A DNA stretch of 8,000 bases from Opitutaceae bacterium (lineage in GTDB: Bacteria; Verrucomicrobiota; Verrucomicrobiia; Opitutales; Opitutaceae), in NCBI GenBank assembly GCA_031272375.1, contig JAISTY010000104.1, positions 1 through 8,000 on the forward strand. Direction: 5' to 3'. Of the stretch, positions 1 to 5,731 are shown one piece after another; within the stretch, counting starts at the first letter, position 1; each line of letters begins with the position of its first letter. The notes beneath the pieces are model-generated. The model was not told where the DNA came from. It did not search any database and worked only from the letters and a program-made list of their open reading frames with translations. Made by a program: the position numbers and the translations under genes.

Positions 1-1721
1 AGTTTGGAGCCGTCGTCCTTGCCATCAACGACGATGGGGTCGGCGAGGTAGTTGTCGGCGGGGTCAAATTCGTCGGGGTTGACATACATGGGGTTGACGT
101 AGTCGTGGACCTCGTCGGCGTAGGCGTCCCAGCGGAGGGAGGCCATGAGGGCGAGGCGGCCGCGGAGGAGGGAGGCGCGGTAGGAGGCGAAGAGGCCGAG
201 GGTGGAGGTGGTGAGGTCTGTGGATTCGTTGATGCCGAAGTCGGCGAGGTTGGAGGGGATGTTGACGCCGTAGCCTGGGGAGGCCCAGGGGTTGTCGAGG
301 TTGATGGTGATGTAGCGGCCGGGGTAGAGGGGGGCGCCGTTGCGTTCCTCGCGGAGGAGGTAGGTGATGTCGTCCTGTTTGCGGAGGGAGGCGTCTATGG
401 CGAAGAGGAGTTTGTGTTCGATGCCGGGGGAGCGGAGGACACCGAGGAGTTCGGCCTGGAGGGCGAGGGATTTGTCGTTTTGATACTGGATGGCGGGGAT
501 GCGTTGGGAGACGGTGCCGTTGAAGACATAGCGATAGCCGCCGTCGGCGGAGCTGTCGCGGACGGCGTCGTAGAGGTTGACGAGGCTTGGGGTGTTCCAC
601 CAGAGGCGGTCGGTGTCCTTGGTGTAGGCGTTGAGGGAGGAGCGGTGGGACCAGATGTTGTTGAAGCGGTGTTCGAAGAGGAGGTTGAGGCCGTAGTGGT
701 CGGAGGTGCGGTTGGCGTTTGGGGCGTAGGCGACGCTGTAGTCGCCGATTTGCATCCATTCGCGGGAGCGGTAGGAGGGGGTGATGACGGTGCCGTCGGG
801 TTTGGAGAGGTTGGCGTCGCGGTCGAAGGAGCCGGCGGCGCGGGCGTCGAGGTAGTTGGTGGTGGTGGCGGAGAAGGCGTTGCGCTGGAGCTGGCCCTCG
901 AAGGTGGCGGTGAGGGAGGTGTATTTCTTGAATTTGTAGAGGAGGGCGCCGCCGAAGTAATACTTGTCGCCCCATTCGCCATAGATGGGACCGTTGGTGC
1001 CGCCGGAGTTGCCGGTGTATTCGAAGTAGGTGAAGTAGAAGAGTTTTTTGCCGAAGAGGGTTTTGGAGACGGGGCCGGTGGCGGTGAGGGCGACGCGGCG
1101 GTAGCTGTCAACGGTGCCGTAGGTGCCCTGGAAGGAGGCGTGGGGTTTGGTGCCTGGGCGGCGGGTGACCTTGTTGAGGAAGCCGCCGGGCTGGGCGCGT
1201 CCGTAGAGGGTGGAGAGGGGGCCTTTGATGAACTCGGTTTCCTTGGTGTTGGAGACGGTGGCGGGGACGGTGAGCTGGAAGCCGTCGCGGGTGGTGATGA
1301 TGGGGAAGCCGCGGACGCGGCCGCTGAAGCCGGACATGAAGGAAGGGCCGTCGGGGTCGCTGGAGGCGCCGCCGACAAAGGTCATCAGCTCGTCGTCGGT
1401 GAAGACCTGGAAGTCGGTGATGAATTCGCTGGTGAAGGCCTGGATGGAGTAGGGGAGGTCGGCGATTTTCTCGGAGAAGCGGGTGCCGGAGGTGGATTCG
1501 GTGGCGATGTAGGCCTCCTTGATGGAGGAGGTGGAGACCTGGAATTCGTCGAGTGTGACAACCTCCTCGGGCGCGGCAGGTTGCGCGGTTGCTGGAGGGG
1601 GCTGTTGGATTTCCTGGGCGGGGGCCGTTGTCGCGGCGAGGGCCGCTATCGCGGCGGGGAGGAGGGGGGGGCGGTGCCTCAGAGCGGGCACGGAGGGGAG
1701 GATGGGAGACATGGAAGACAT
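1..1721 (-). CDS. TonB-dependent outer-membrane receptor, N-terminal part (runs off left edge)
   Basis: The frame is open from 1721 to the window edge and gives 573 residues. It begins with a signal peptide (about residues 1-35, hydrophobic core LLPAAIAALAATTAPA), followed by a proline/alanine linker and a TonB-box-like EEVVTLDEFQVS (52-63). The plug domain follows, with VRGF and RDGF at about 136-148 and the classic signature EFIKGPLSTLYGRAQPGG near 163-180, then NKVTRRP. The remainder, rich in aromatic residues and alternating strands, is the first part of the beta-barrel. These features match siderophore-type TonB receptors, which move large nutrients across the outer membrane using energy from TonB-ExbB-ExbD; the substrate cannot be told. 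The ATG at 1721 is chosen, but ATG 1712 and GTG 1691 are in frame and GTG 1691 would give a more usual signal peptide. No Shine-Dalgarno is seen. A 362-base gap separates it from the upstream transporter, so it probably has its own promoter. The barrel C-terminus lies outside the window. Confidence 0.93.
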   Translation of the reverse strand, partial: MSSMSPILPSVPALRHRPPLLPAAIAALAATTAPAQEIQQPPPATAQPAAPEEVVTLDEFQVSTSSIKEAYIATESTSGTRFSEKIADLPYSIQAFTSEFITDFQVFTDDELMTFVGGASSDPDGPSFMSGFSGRVRGFPIITTRDGFQLTVPATVSNTKETEFIKGPLSTLYGRAQPGGFLNKVTRRPGTKPHASFQGTYGTVDSYRRVALTATGPVSKTLFGKKLFYFTYFEYTGNSGGTNGPIYGEWGDKYYFGGALLYKFKKYTSLTATFEGQLQRNAFSATTTNYLDARAAGSFDRDANLSKPDGTVITPSYRSREWMQIGDYSVAYAPNANRTSDHYGLNLLFEHRFNNIWSHRSSLNAYTKDTDRLWWNTPSLVNLYDAVRDSSADGGYRYVFNGTVSQRIPAIQYQNDKSLALQAELLGVLRSPGIEHKLLFAIDASLRKQDDITYLLREERNGAPLYPGRYITINLDNPWASPGYGVNIPSNLADFGINESTDLTTSTLGLFASYRASLLRGRLALMASLRWDAYADEVHDYVNPMYVNPDEFDPADNYLADPIVVDGKDDGSK

Positions 1722-1726
1722 GGGAG
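1701..1726. repeat. Short GGGAGACATGG-type repeat overlapping the receptor start codon
   Basis: The plus strand here reads as approximate copies of an ATGGGAGAC unit about 9-10 bases long. The same unit returns at 1811-1850. On the minus strand the copies read CCCATGTCT and supply two in-frame ATG codons (1721 and 1712) at the start of the TonB receptor. Its short period, its recurrence nearby and its position next to the AT-rich repeat at 1724-1759 suggest a dispersed or simple-sequence element rather than protein-constrained sequence. Confidence 0.55.
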
Positions 1727-1759
1727 TAATTAACAATTAATAATGAGTAATTAACAATT
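1724..1759. repeat. Direct repeat of AT-rich 15-mer GAGTAATTAACAATT
   Basis: GAGTAATTAACAATT occurs exactly at 1724-1738 and again at 1745-1759, a period of 21 bases. It is a striking AT-rich island in very GC-rich DNA, directly upstream of the receptor start. On the minus strand it reads TTAATTGTTAATTA-like. Sequences of this kind are, in my recollection, common intergenic repeats in several bacterial phyla. The island could also carry promoter elements for the receptor, but no convincing -35/-10 pair at a sensible distance from the start is visible. Confidence 0.7.
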
Positions 1760-1767
1760 TAGAGTGC

Positions 1768-1785
1768 GCGCCGCTGGGGCGGCGC
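1768..1785 (-). other. GC-rich hairpin upstream of the receptor gene
   Basis: GCGCCGC at 1768-1774 is perfectly complementary to GCGGCGC at 1779-1785, with a four-base loop. On the minus strand, the direction of transcription, the hairpin is followed after about six bases by the AT-rich repeat but not by a clean T-run. It could be a weak terminator for the upstream dehydrogenase/transporter transcript, or a structured part of the receptor leader. The sequence alone does not decide. Confidence 0.4.
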
Positions 1786-1810
1786 AGGGCGACGCGGGAG
1801 GGAAGAGGCG

Positions 1811-1850
1811 TGGGAGCAATGGGAGACATGGGAAGGATGGGAGATAGGGA
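1811..1850. repeat. Approximate tandem repeat of ATGGGAGAC-type unit
   Basis: About four imperfect copies of a roughly 10-base purine-rich unit (TGGGAGCAA, TGGGAGACA, TGGGAAGGA, TGGGAGATA) lie in the gene-free stretch upstream of the TonB receptor. They belong to the same family as the copy at the receptor start (1701-1726). Translating either strand gives low-complexity peptide, so no gene is called here. Confidence 0.6.
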
Positions 1851-2614
1851 AGGGGGGGCGCAGGACTTGCAGGGGGCGGAGGCGGGATTTCATGGGATTG
1901 GAAGGGAGAAAGAGGAGGGAACGGGCCTGTTTTTGGGACGGGTGAAATCGGGAAGGCAACGGGGTTTTTGCTTGGGACGGAGGAGGGCGGACAACGGCGA
2001 AAGGGGCGGCGGGTCTCTTTTTTTCAGAAAAAATGAGCGAATGCGCGGGATTTGAGCGGAAAATTTGCGCGTTTGGGAGGGCGTCAGGTCGCGTAGTTAT
2101 GGGCTTTGGCGCGCCAGAGGGGGAGCCATGCGGCGACGCCGACGAGGCCGGCGGCGCAGAGGCAGGCGAAGACGGCGGACCAGCCGCAGGTGTCGGCGAG
2201 GAGGCCGAGGCCCCAGCCGGAGAAGACGGTGCTGCCGTAGGCGAAGAGGGAGGTGACGCCGACGGCGGAGGCGGCGCCGCGGCGGGTGACGAGGTTGGCC
2301 ATGAGCGGGGCGCAGAGGGCCTGCGGGCCGTAGATGCAGAAGCCGGCGCCCATGAGGAGGAGGGTCATCGCGGAAGGCGGGAGGGGGAGAAGCCAGAAGA
2401 GGGTGATGAAGGCGGTGGCGAAGACCATGCAGAGGAGGCAGACGCGGGCGGCGCGACCGCCGAAGAAGCGGTCGGTGGCCCAGCCGGTGAAGAGCATGCC
2501 GGCGATGCCGGCGATTTCAAAGGCGGCGGTCATCCAGACGGAGCCGATGATGGCGATGCCGTATTCGCGGTTGAGGAAGGTGGGCGCCCAGTCGAGGAGG
2601 GCGTAGCGGAGGAC

Positions 2615-2617
2615 CTA
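2615..2617 (-). other. In-frame amber codon interrupting the transporter
   Basis: The minus strand reads TTC GTC TAG GTC CTC CGC. The flanking peptide aligns with GlpT-family FVY-LLR, where tyrosine is usual, so a single change in a TAC or TAT codon explains the stop. The product of normal termination would be 276 residues, ending inside the seventh membrane helix. Every other complete gene in the window ends in TAA or TGA. Confidence 0.9.
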
Positions 2618-2727
2618 GACGAAGAACATGGCGACGCCGGCGAGCCAGACGACGGGGTTGAGGAAGACATTTTTGCGGAGGAAGGCTTTGAAGTCGTCGG
2701 GGGAGGGGGTGGGGGCGGAGGGGGGAG

Positions 2728-2758
2728 GAATTTGAGATTTGAGATTTGGGATTTGAGA
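2728..2758. repeat. TTTGAGATT-type short repeat inside the transporter coding region
   Basis: The plus strand reads as repeated (A/G)ATTTGAG and GATTTGG units, the 7-11 base periodic motif found as a dispersed intergenic repeat in many Verrucomicrobiota and Planctomycetota (recollection, not searched). Here it is in frame within the cytoplasmic loop between the two halves of the transporter and is translated as SQIPNLKSQI (about residues 229-240). GlpT has no counterpart, and the loop is about 20 residues longer. Confidence 0.6.
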
Positions 2759-3460
2759 AACGGAGGGACGTTTTTCGGACAAGTCGCCGCACTCCCGATT
2801 GGAGGCGTGGGTGCCGGGGAGTTCGGGGAGGCCGACGGAAGAGGGGGTGTCGCGGATGACGAGCCAGAGAGCGAGGGCGCCGGCGATGGCGATGGCGGAG
2901 GGGATGAGGAAACACCAGCGCCAGGAGGCGACGCCGGTGTTGTCCATGCCGAGGTGTGCGGCGACATAGCCGCAGAGGACGACGACGAGGGCGGCGCCGA
3001 TGGAGTGGGAGGCGTTCCAGACGGCCATTTTGGTCGCGAGTTCGTTGGGGGGAACCCAATGGGTGATGAGACGGGCGCAGGGGGGGAAGCCCATGCCTTG
3101 GAACCAGCCGTTGAGGATCCAGACGAGGCCGAAGACGAGGAGGGAGGAGGAGAGGCCGAAGACGATGTTGCAGGCGGCGGCGAGGAGGAGGCCGGAGACC
3201 ATGAAGACGCGGGCGTTGGAGCGGTCGCCGAGGATGCCGTTGCCGAGTTTGGAGAAGCCATAGACGACGCCGTGGAGGGTCAGGAAGATGCCGAGCTGGG
3301 CCTTGGAGACGCCGAGGTCGGCTTCCATGAAGGGCATGGCGACGCTGATGTTCTTGCGGATGAAATAGAAGAGCGCGTAGCCGAACATGGTGCCGAGGAT
3401 CGTGCGCCATTGCCAGTAGGCGAAGGACTTTTTGCCAGAGAACATTGAGGGTTCGTTTTT

Positions 3461-3563
3461 ATCCACAGATTTCACGGATTGACGCAGATTGTGTGGATTT
3501 CCAACTCGTTTGATTGCAGAGGGATTTATCCGTGAAATCCGTGTTTGTCCGTGAAATCCGTGG
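3461..3563. repeat. Dispersed ATCCGTGAAATCCGTG-type repeat between dehydrogenase and transporter
   Basis: ATCCACAGATTTCACGGATT at 3461-3480 is an inverted, slightly diverged copy of ATCCGTGAAATCCGTG at 3528-3543, and TCCGTGAAATCCGTGG follows at 3548-3563. The copies could fold into a long imperfect stem with a loop of about 47 bases. The same family reappears at 5732-5808. It fills most of the 160-base spacer of a putative operon, so it could affect readthrough or mRNA stability; this is inference. Confidence 0.75.
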
Positions 3564-3605
3564 TGGGTTGGGTGGGCTTTTCGGGTGGGTTCGGCGGCAG
3601 GTTGT

Positions 3606-4712
3606 TTAGCGGACGAATTGGGACCAGGGGATCTGGGTGGTTTTGCCGTCAATGAGGATGTCGCCGAAGGCGGCGATGAGGGGGAAGTCGGCGAGGTCGA
3701 GTTTGCCGGCGGCGGCCCAGGAGCGGAGGGCGGTGACAATGCGGGTGACGATGACGGTGGATTCGAGGGTGACGCCGGAGAGGATTTTGAGGGCCTCGTC
3801 GTAGGTGAGACCGAGGCCGAGGAGGCAGCCGAGGAGCTGGGTGCGGCCGCCGAAGACGGTGACGTAGAGGTCGCCGATGCCGACGTGGAGCTGGTTGTCG
3901 TTGCCGACGATGAACTGGAGGAGGCGGCGCATTTCGCGGGCGGACTGGCCGAAGACGGCGGCCTGCGAGTTGTAGTGCTGGGGGCCGAAGGCGGCGCGGA
4001 ACTCGGGCGTGACGCCGTTGGCGGCGTAGCTGCGCATGGCGGCGATGATGCGCTCGCGGCCGTTGTTGAGTTTTTCGTTGAGGCCGACGGCGAAGGCGAC
4101 GGTGAGGGCGTAGGCGTTTTTGAGGGCGACGGCGCATTCGACGCCGGCGACGTCGGTGGTGGTCTCGATGTGGTAGTAGCCGGTTTGCAGGAGGGAGCGG
4201 ATGCGGTCGAGGACGGCGGGGTCGTCGCCGCAGAAGGAGACGACGGTGGGGTCGTGGGCGACGAGTTCGTAGGAGGTGCAGGGGCCGCCGACGGCGTTGA
4301 GGGAGCGTTTGGCGGGGGCGATTTTGCGTTTCCAGTATTCGGGGTAGTTGAGGAGGTTGCCGGAGGCGTCGGCGATGAGGCCCTTGGTGACGGAGAGGAT
4401 GGGGGTGGTTTCGGGGACGAGGGGGAGGACGGCGTCGGCGAACCAGTCCACGCCGAAGGAGCTGACGCCGCCGATGACGAGGTCGGCGCCGTCGAGGGCG
4501 GTTTGGGCCTCCTCCCATTGGAAGAAGCGGACGCCTTCGGGGAAGTCGCGGTCGAACTTTGGGTGGCGGTTGGACTGGCGGCAGGCGGCGATGATGTCGC
4601 GGTCGAGGGGAGTGCCGACGAGGCGGACGGAGTGGCCGTTTTCGCGGGCGGGGAAGGCGAGGGCGGAGCCCATCATGCCGGAGCCGATGATGGTGATGAC
4701 GGAAGGGTTCAT
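3606..4712 (-). CDS. gpsA: Glycerol-3-phosphate dehydrogenase [NAD(P)+], GpsA-family, divergent
   Basis: This soluble enzyme interconverts glycerol-3-phosphate and dihydroxyacetone phosphate using NAD(P). From ATG 4712 it has 368 residues, somewhat longer than E. coli GpsA (339). The N-terminal Rossmann fold opens at once with ITIIGSGMMGSALA (GSGMMG 10-15). LSVTKGL with K110 corresponds to the family's ATKG motif. The C-terminal helical domain has GVECAVALKNAYAL with K198 at the catalytic lysine, and GIGDLYVTVFGGR with D281. The usual GPSFAxE is replaced by GGPCTSYEL (142-150), so this is a divergent branch. ATG 4757 is also in frame and would add 15 residues; 4712 is preferred because family members begin right before the first beta strand, but neither has a Shine-Dalgarno. 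It is divergent from the DeoR-type regulator and lies upstream of the GlpT-like gene. Its role could be catabolic (oxidising imported glycerol-3-phosphate) or biosynthetic (phospholipid precursor). Confidence 0.9.
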   Translation of the reverse strand: MNPSVITIIGSGMMGSALAFPARENGHSVRLVGTPLDRDIIAACRQSNRHPKFDRDFPEGVRFFQWEEAQTALDGADLVIGGVSSFGVDWFADAVLPLVPETTPILSVTKGLIADASGNLLNYPEYWKRKIAPAKRSLNAVGGPCTSYELVAHDPTVVSFCGDDPAVLDRIRSLLQTGYYHIETTTDVAGVECAVALKNAYALTVAFAVGLNEKLNNGRERIIAAMRSYAANGVTPEFRAAFGPQHYNSQAAVFGQSAREMRRLLQFIVGNDNQLHVGIGDLYVTVFGGRTQLLGCLLGLGLTYDEALKILSGVTLESTVIVTRIVTALRSWAAAGKLDLADFPLIAAFGDILIDGKTTQIPWSQFVR

Positions 4713-4864
4713 GGGGGCGAAGGGTTCGGGCGTGCGGCGGGCGGGTTCAAGGGGCATTCGGGGGGCGTGGGCGTTTTTTTCAGTGGGAATGCGCGTTCGC
4801 GCGGTTTTTGCGTTTGCGAAATGAGCGGTTCGCGGGCGTGCTGCCGGGACAACCCGCCGCCGCC
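4713..4864. promoter_or_regulatory. Divergent promoter region between dehydrogenase and DeoR-type regulator
   Basis: These 152 bases separate two divergent starts and must carry promoters for both, assuming the starts chosen. DeoR-family regulators often bind such shared regions to control themselves and the neighbouring genes. Three half-site-like GTTYGCG copies lie in the middle (listed separately), and a T7 run is present at about 4774-4780. No convincing -10/-35 pair is visible by eye. If the dehydrogenase starts at 4757 the region shrinks to 107 bases. Confidence 0.55.
4795..4834 (+). promoter_or_regulatory. Candidate operator: three GTTYGCG half-sites
   Basis: GTTCGCG at 4795-4801, GTTTGCG at 4812-4818 and GTTCGCG at 4828-4834 are spaced 17 and 16 bases apart, with 33 bases (about three helical turns) between the outer two. 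Regularly spaced direct half-sites in a divergent promoter beside a DeoR-family gene are a reasonable operator candidate. In DNA this GC-rich such heptamers also arise by chance. Confidence 0.3.
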
Positions 4865-5632
4865 ATGAAGAAACGCTACGAGGAGGAGATACTGGGATAC
4901 TTGGAGAAGCATGAGTTTTTCCCGTCGGACAAGGCGGCGGCGCACTTCGGGGTGAGCGCGGCGACGATGCGGCGGGTGTTCGCGCGGATGGCGAAGAGCG
5001 CGCTCGGGCAGCGCGTCCACGGCGGGTTGCGGCGGCTGCCGGAGGAGATTTCGAGCAACCAGATTCCGTTCGTGGTGCGCGGGCGCTGGCTGGCGGACGA
5101 GAAGCGGCGGCTGGCGGCGAAGGCGATGGAGTTCTGGCCGCGGGGCGGGACGGTTTTTTTGCACTGCGGCTCGACGGTGCTGGGGATGGCGCACCACATA
5201 CGGGGCGGCACGATCCTCACGAACTCGGTCAATGTCTGCAACGTGCTGATGTCGCGTTTCGCGGGCGGGGGCGGGCCGGAGGTCGTGCTGCTGGGCGGGC
5301 TGCTCAAGTTGAAGTCGGACATCCTCGTCGGTTCGTGGACGGAAGCGATGCTGCGGGAATACCGGACGGATGTGATGTTTTTCTCGGCGCGAGGGATGGA
5401 CGAGGAAGGGGTGCTGGACACAACGGACGAGGAGGTGGCGGTGCCGCGTGTGGGGATTCGCGGGGCGGCGAAGCGCGTGATGCTGGCCGACCACTCCAAG
5501 TTCCGAAAGTTCGGGTTGCGGCGCATGGTTTCGTGGAAGGACGTGGACGTGTTGGTGACGAGCGACCACCCGAAGAACCGGCGCTGGTTCAAAATGATAC
5601 GGGAGCACGGGGTGGAGGTGGTGTTCGCGTGA
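4865..5632 (+). CDS. DeoR/GlpR-family transcriptional regulator
   Basis: The 255-residue protein has the standard length and two-domain plan of the DeoR family. The N-terminal winged helix-turn-helix covers about residues 5-57: AAAHFGVSAATMRRVFARM contains the recognition helix, and GQRVHGGL (48-55) is the family wing motif. The C-terminal sugar-phosphate-sensing domain starts near residue 78, with GGTVFLHCGST (94-104, the phosphate-binding loop of the ISOCOT fold), ILTNSVNVCNVL, LLGGLLKLKSDILVG and, near the end, KRVMLADHSKF and VDVLVTSDHP. Family members usually repress catabolic genes until a phosphorylated intermediate binds. The recognition helix has RRVF where RRDL is usual. ATG 4865 is preferred over an upstream TTG at 4808 because the conserved domain begins at once. 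Divergence from a glycerol-3-phosphate dehydrogenase and transporter suggests a GlpR-like role sensing glycerol-3-phosphate, but the ligand is inferred from context only. Confidence 0.92.
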   Translation: MKKRYEEEILGYLEKHEFFPSDKAAAHFGVSAATMRRVFARMAKSALGQRVHGGLRRLPEEISSNQIPFVVRGRWLADEKRRLAAKAMEFWPRGGTVFLHCGSTVLGMAHHIRGGTILTNSVNVCNVLMSRFAGGGGPEVVLLGGLLKLKSDILVGSWTEAMLREYRTDVMFFSARGMDEEGVLDTTDEEVAVPRVGIRGAAKRVMLADHSKFRKFGLRRMVSWKDVDVLVTSDHPKNRRWFKMIREHGVEVVFA

Positions 5633-5651
5633 GGGGAGCGGAAACCGGGGG

Positions 5652-5669
5652 TTGTGAGGGTTCTCACAA
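5652..5669 (+). other. Short hairpin after the DeoR-type gene
   Basis: TTGTGAG (5652-5658) pairs perfectly with CTCACAA (5663-5669) around a GGTT loop, 19 bases after the regulator stop codon. No U-run follows on the plus strand, so it is not a standard intrinsic terminator, and the stem is only moderately GC-rich. It merges into the CACAAAGG repeat that follows. Confidence 0.35.
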
Positions 5670-5702
5670 AGGGCGCGAAGGGCTTCACGAAGGGCACAAA
5701 GG
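5665..5702. repeat. Dispersed CACAAAGGGCGCGAAGG-type repeat
   Basis: CACAAAGGGCGCGAAGG (5665-5681) and CACGAAGGGCACAAAGG (5686-5702) are two diverged copies of one unit, about 21 bases apart. Written on the other strand the unit reads CCTTTGTGCCCTTCGTG, a motif I recall as a widespread intergenic repeat in Verrucomicrobiota and some other phyla. It sits between convergent genes where no coding sequence is expected. Confidence 0.65.
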
Positions 5703-5731
5703 ATCCAGGCATTTGAAATCCCCCAAGCCTG

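Larger units (their letters stand above)
1722..2083. other. 362-base gene-free stretch between transporter and receptor
   Basis: This stretch holds the AT-rich direct repeat, the GC hairpin and the purine-rich tandem repeat listed separately. It also has T7-CAG-A6 at 2018-2033, which is self-complementary but lacks a GC stem, so it is not a normal terminator. The rest is purine-rich on the plus strand. A 66-codon minus-strand frame starting at 1959 has low-complexity composition and no recognisable homology, and I do not call it. The stretch should contain the 3' end of the transporter transcript and the receptor promoter, but no clear promoter elements can be picked out by eye. Confidence 0.6.
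2084..3445 (-). pseudogene. glpT: GlpT-like glycerol-3-phosphate:phosphate antiporter (OPA/MFS family) broken by an in-frame TAG
   Basis: The reading frame would encode 453 residues, about the length of E. coli GlpT (452), but codon 277 is TAG (2617-2615) with no frameshift. N-half landmarks typical of the OPA group are FGYALFYFIRKN (R30 matches the phosphate-binding R45 of GlpT), YGFSKLGNGILGDRSN, GWFQGMGFPPC and RDTPSSVGLP. After the stop the same frame continues VLRYALLDWAPTFL, then FTGWATDRFFGG and CIYGPQAL. GlpT has VYLLRYGILDWSPTYL here, so the stop replaces a tyrosine three residues before the second phosphate-binding arginine. The protein would be inner-membrane with about 12 helices, exchanging phosphate for glycerol-3-phosphate or a related sugar phosphate. 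ATG 3445 is chosen because the frame upstream is repeat and shadow sequence. The central loop is about 20 residues longer than in GlpT and includes repeat-derived sequence. The gene lies 160 bases downstream of the dehydrogenase. Pseudogene, sequencing error and amber readthrough are all possible. Confidence 0.88.

Noticed and set aside
105..1733. Long plus-strand open frame (542 codons) rich in Gly, Glu, Val and Ala
   Set aside because: It lies antisense to the TonB receptor, which has clear plug-domain motifs. The composition is low-complexity and simply reflects the reverse of C-ending codons.
1759..1959. Small minus-strand frame of 66 codons upstream of the receptor
   Set aside because: It is Pro/Ser/His/Arg-rich and partly encoded by the purine-rich tandem repeat. 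It has no ribosome-binding site and no recognisable motif.
2018..2033. T7-CAG-A6 inverted repeat as an intrinsic terminator
   Set aside because: The stem would be only A-T pairs with a three-base loop and no GC-rich part, which is not a plausible intrinsic terminator.
2033..3448. Plus-strand open frame of 471 codons, acidic and glycine-rich
   Set aside because: It is the antisense shadow of the transporter. Its Gly/Glu/Asp/Ala bias has no domain-like features.
3461..3563. CRISPR-like array
   Set aside because: The repeated units are short, variable and partly inverted, and regularly sized unique spacers are absent.
3446..3739. N-terminal extension of the transporter frame up to an ATG at 3739
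   Set aside because: The added residues overlap the end of the dehydrogenase gene and the dispersed repeat, are Pro/Ser-rich, and have no counterpart in GlpT-family proteins.
3585..4868. Plus-strand open frame of 427 codons
   Set aside because: It is antisense to the GpsA-like gene and has the same acidic glycine-rich composition as the other shadows.
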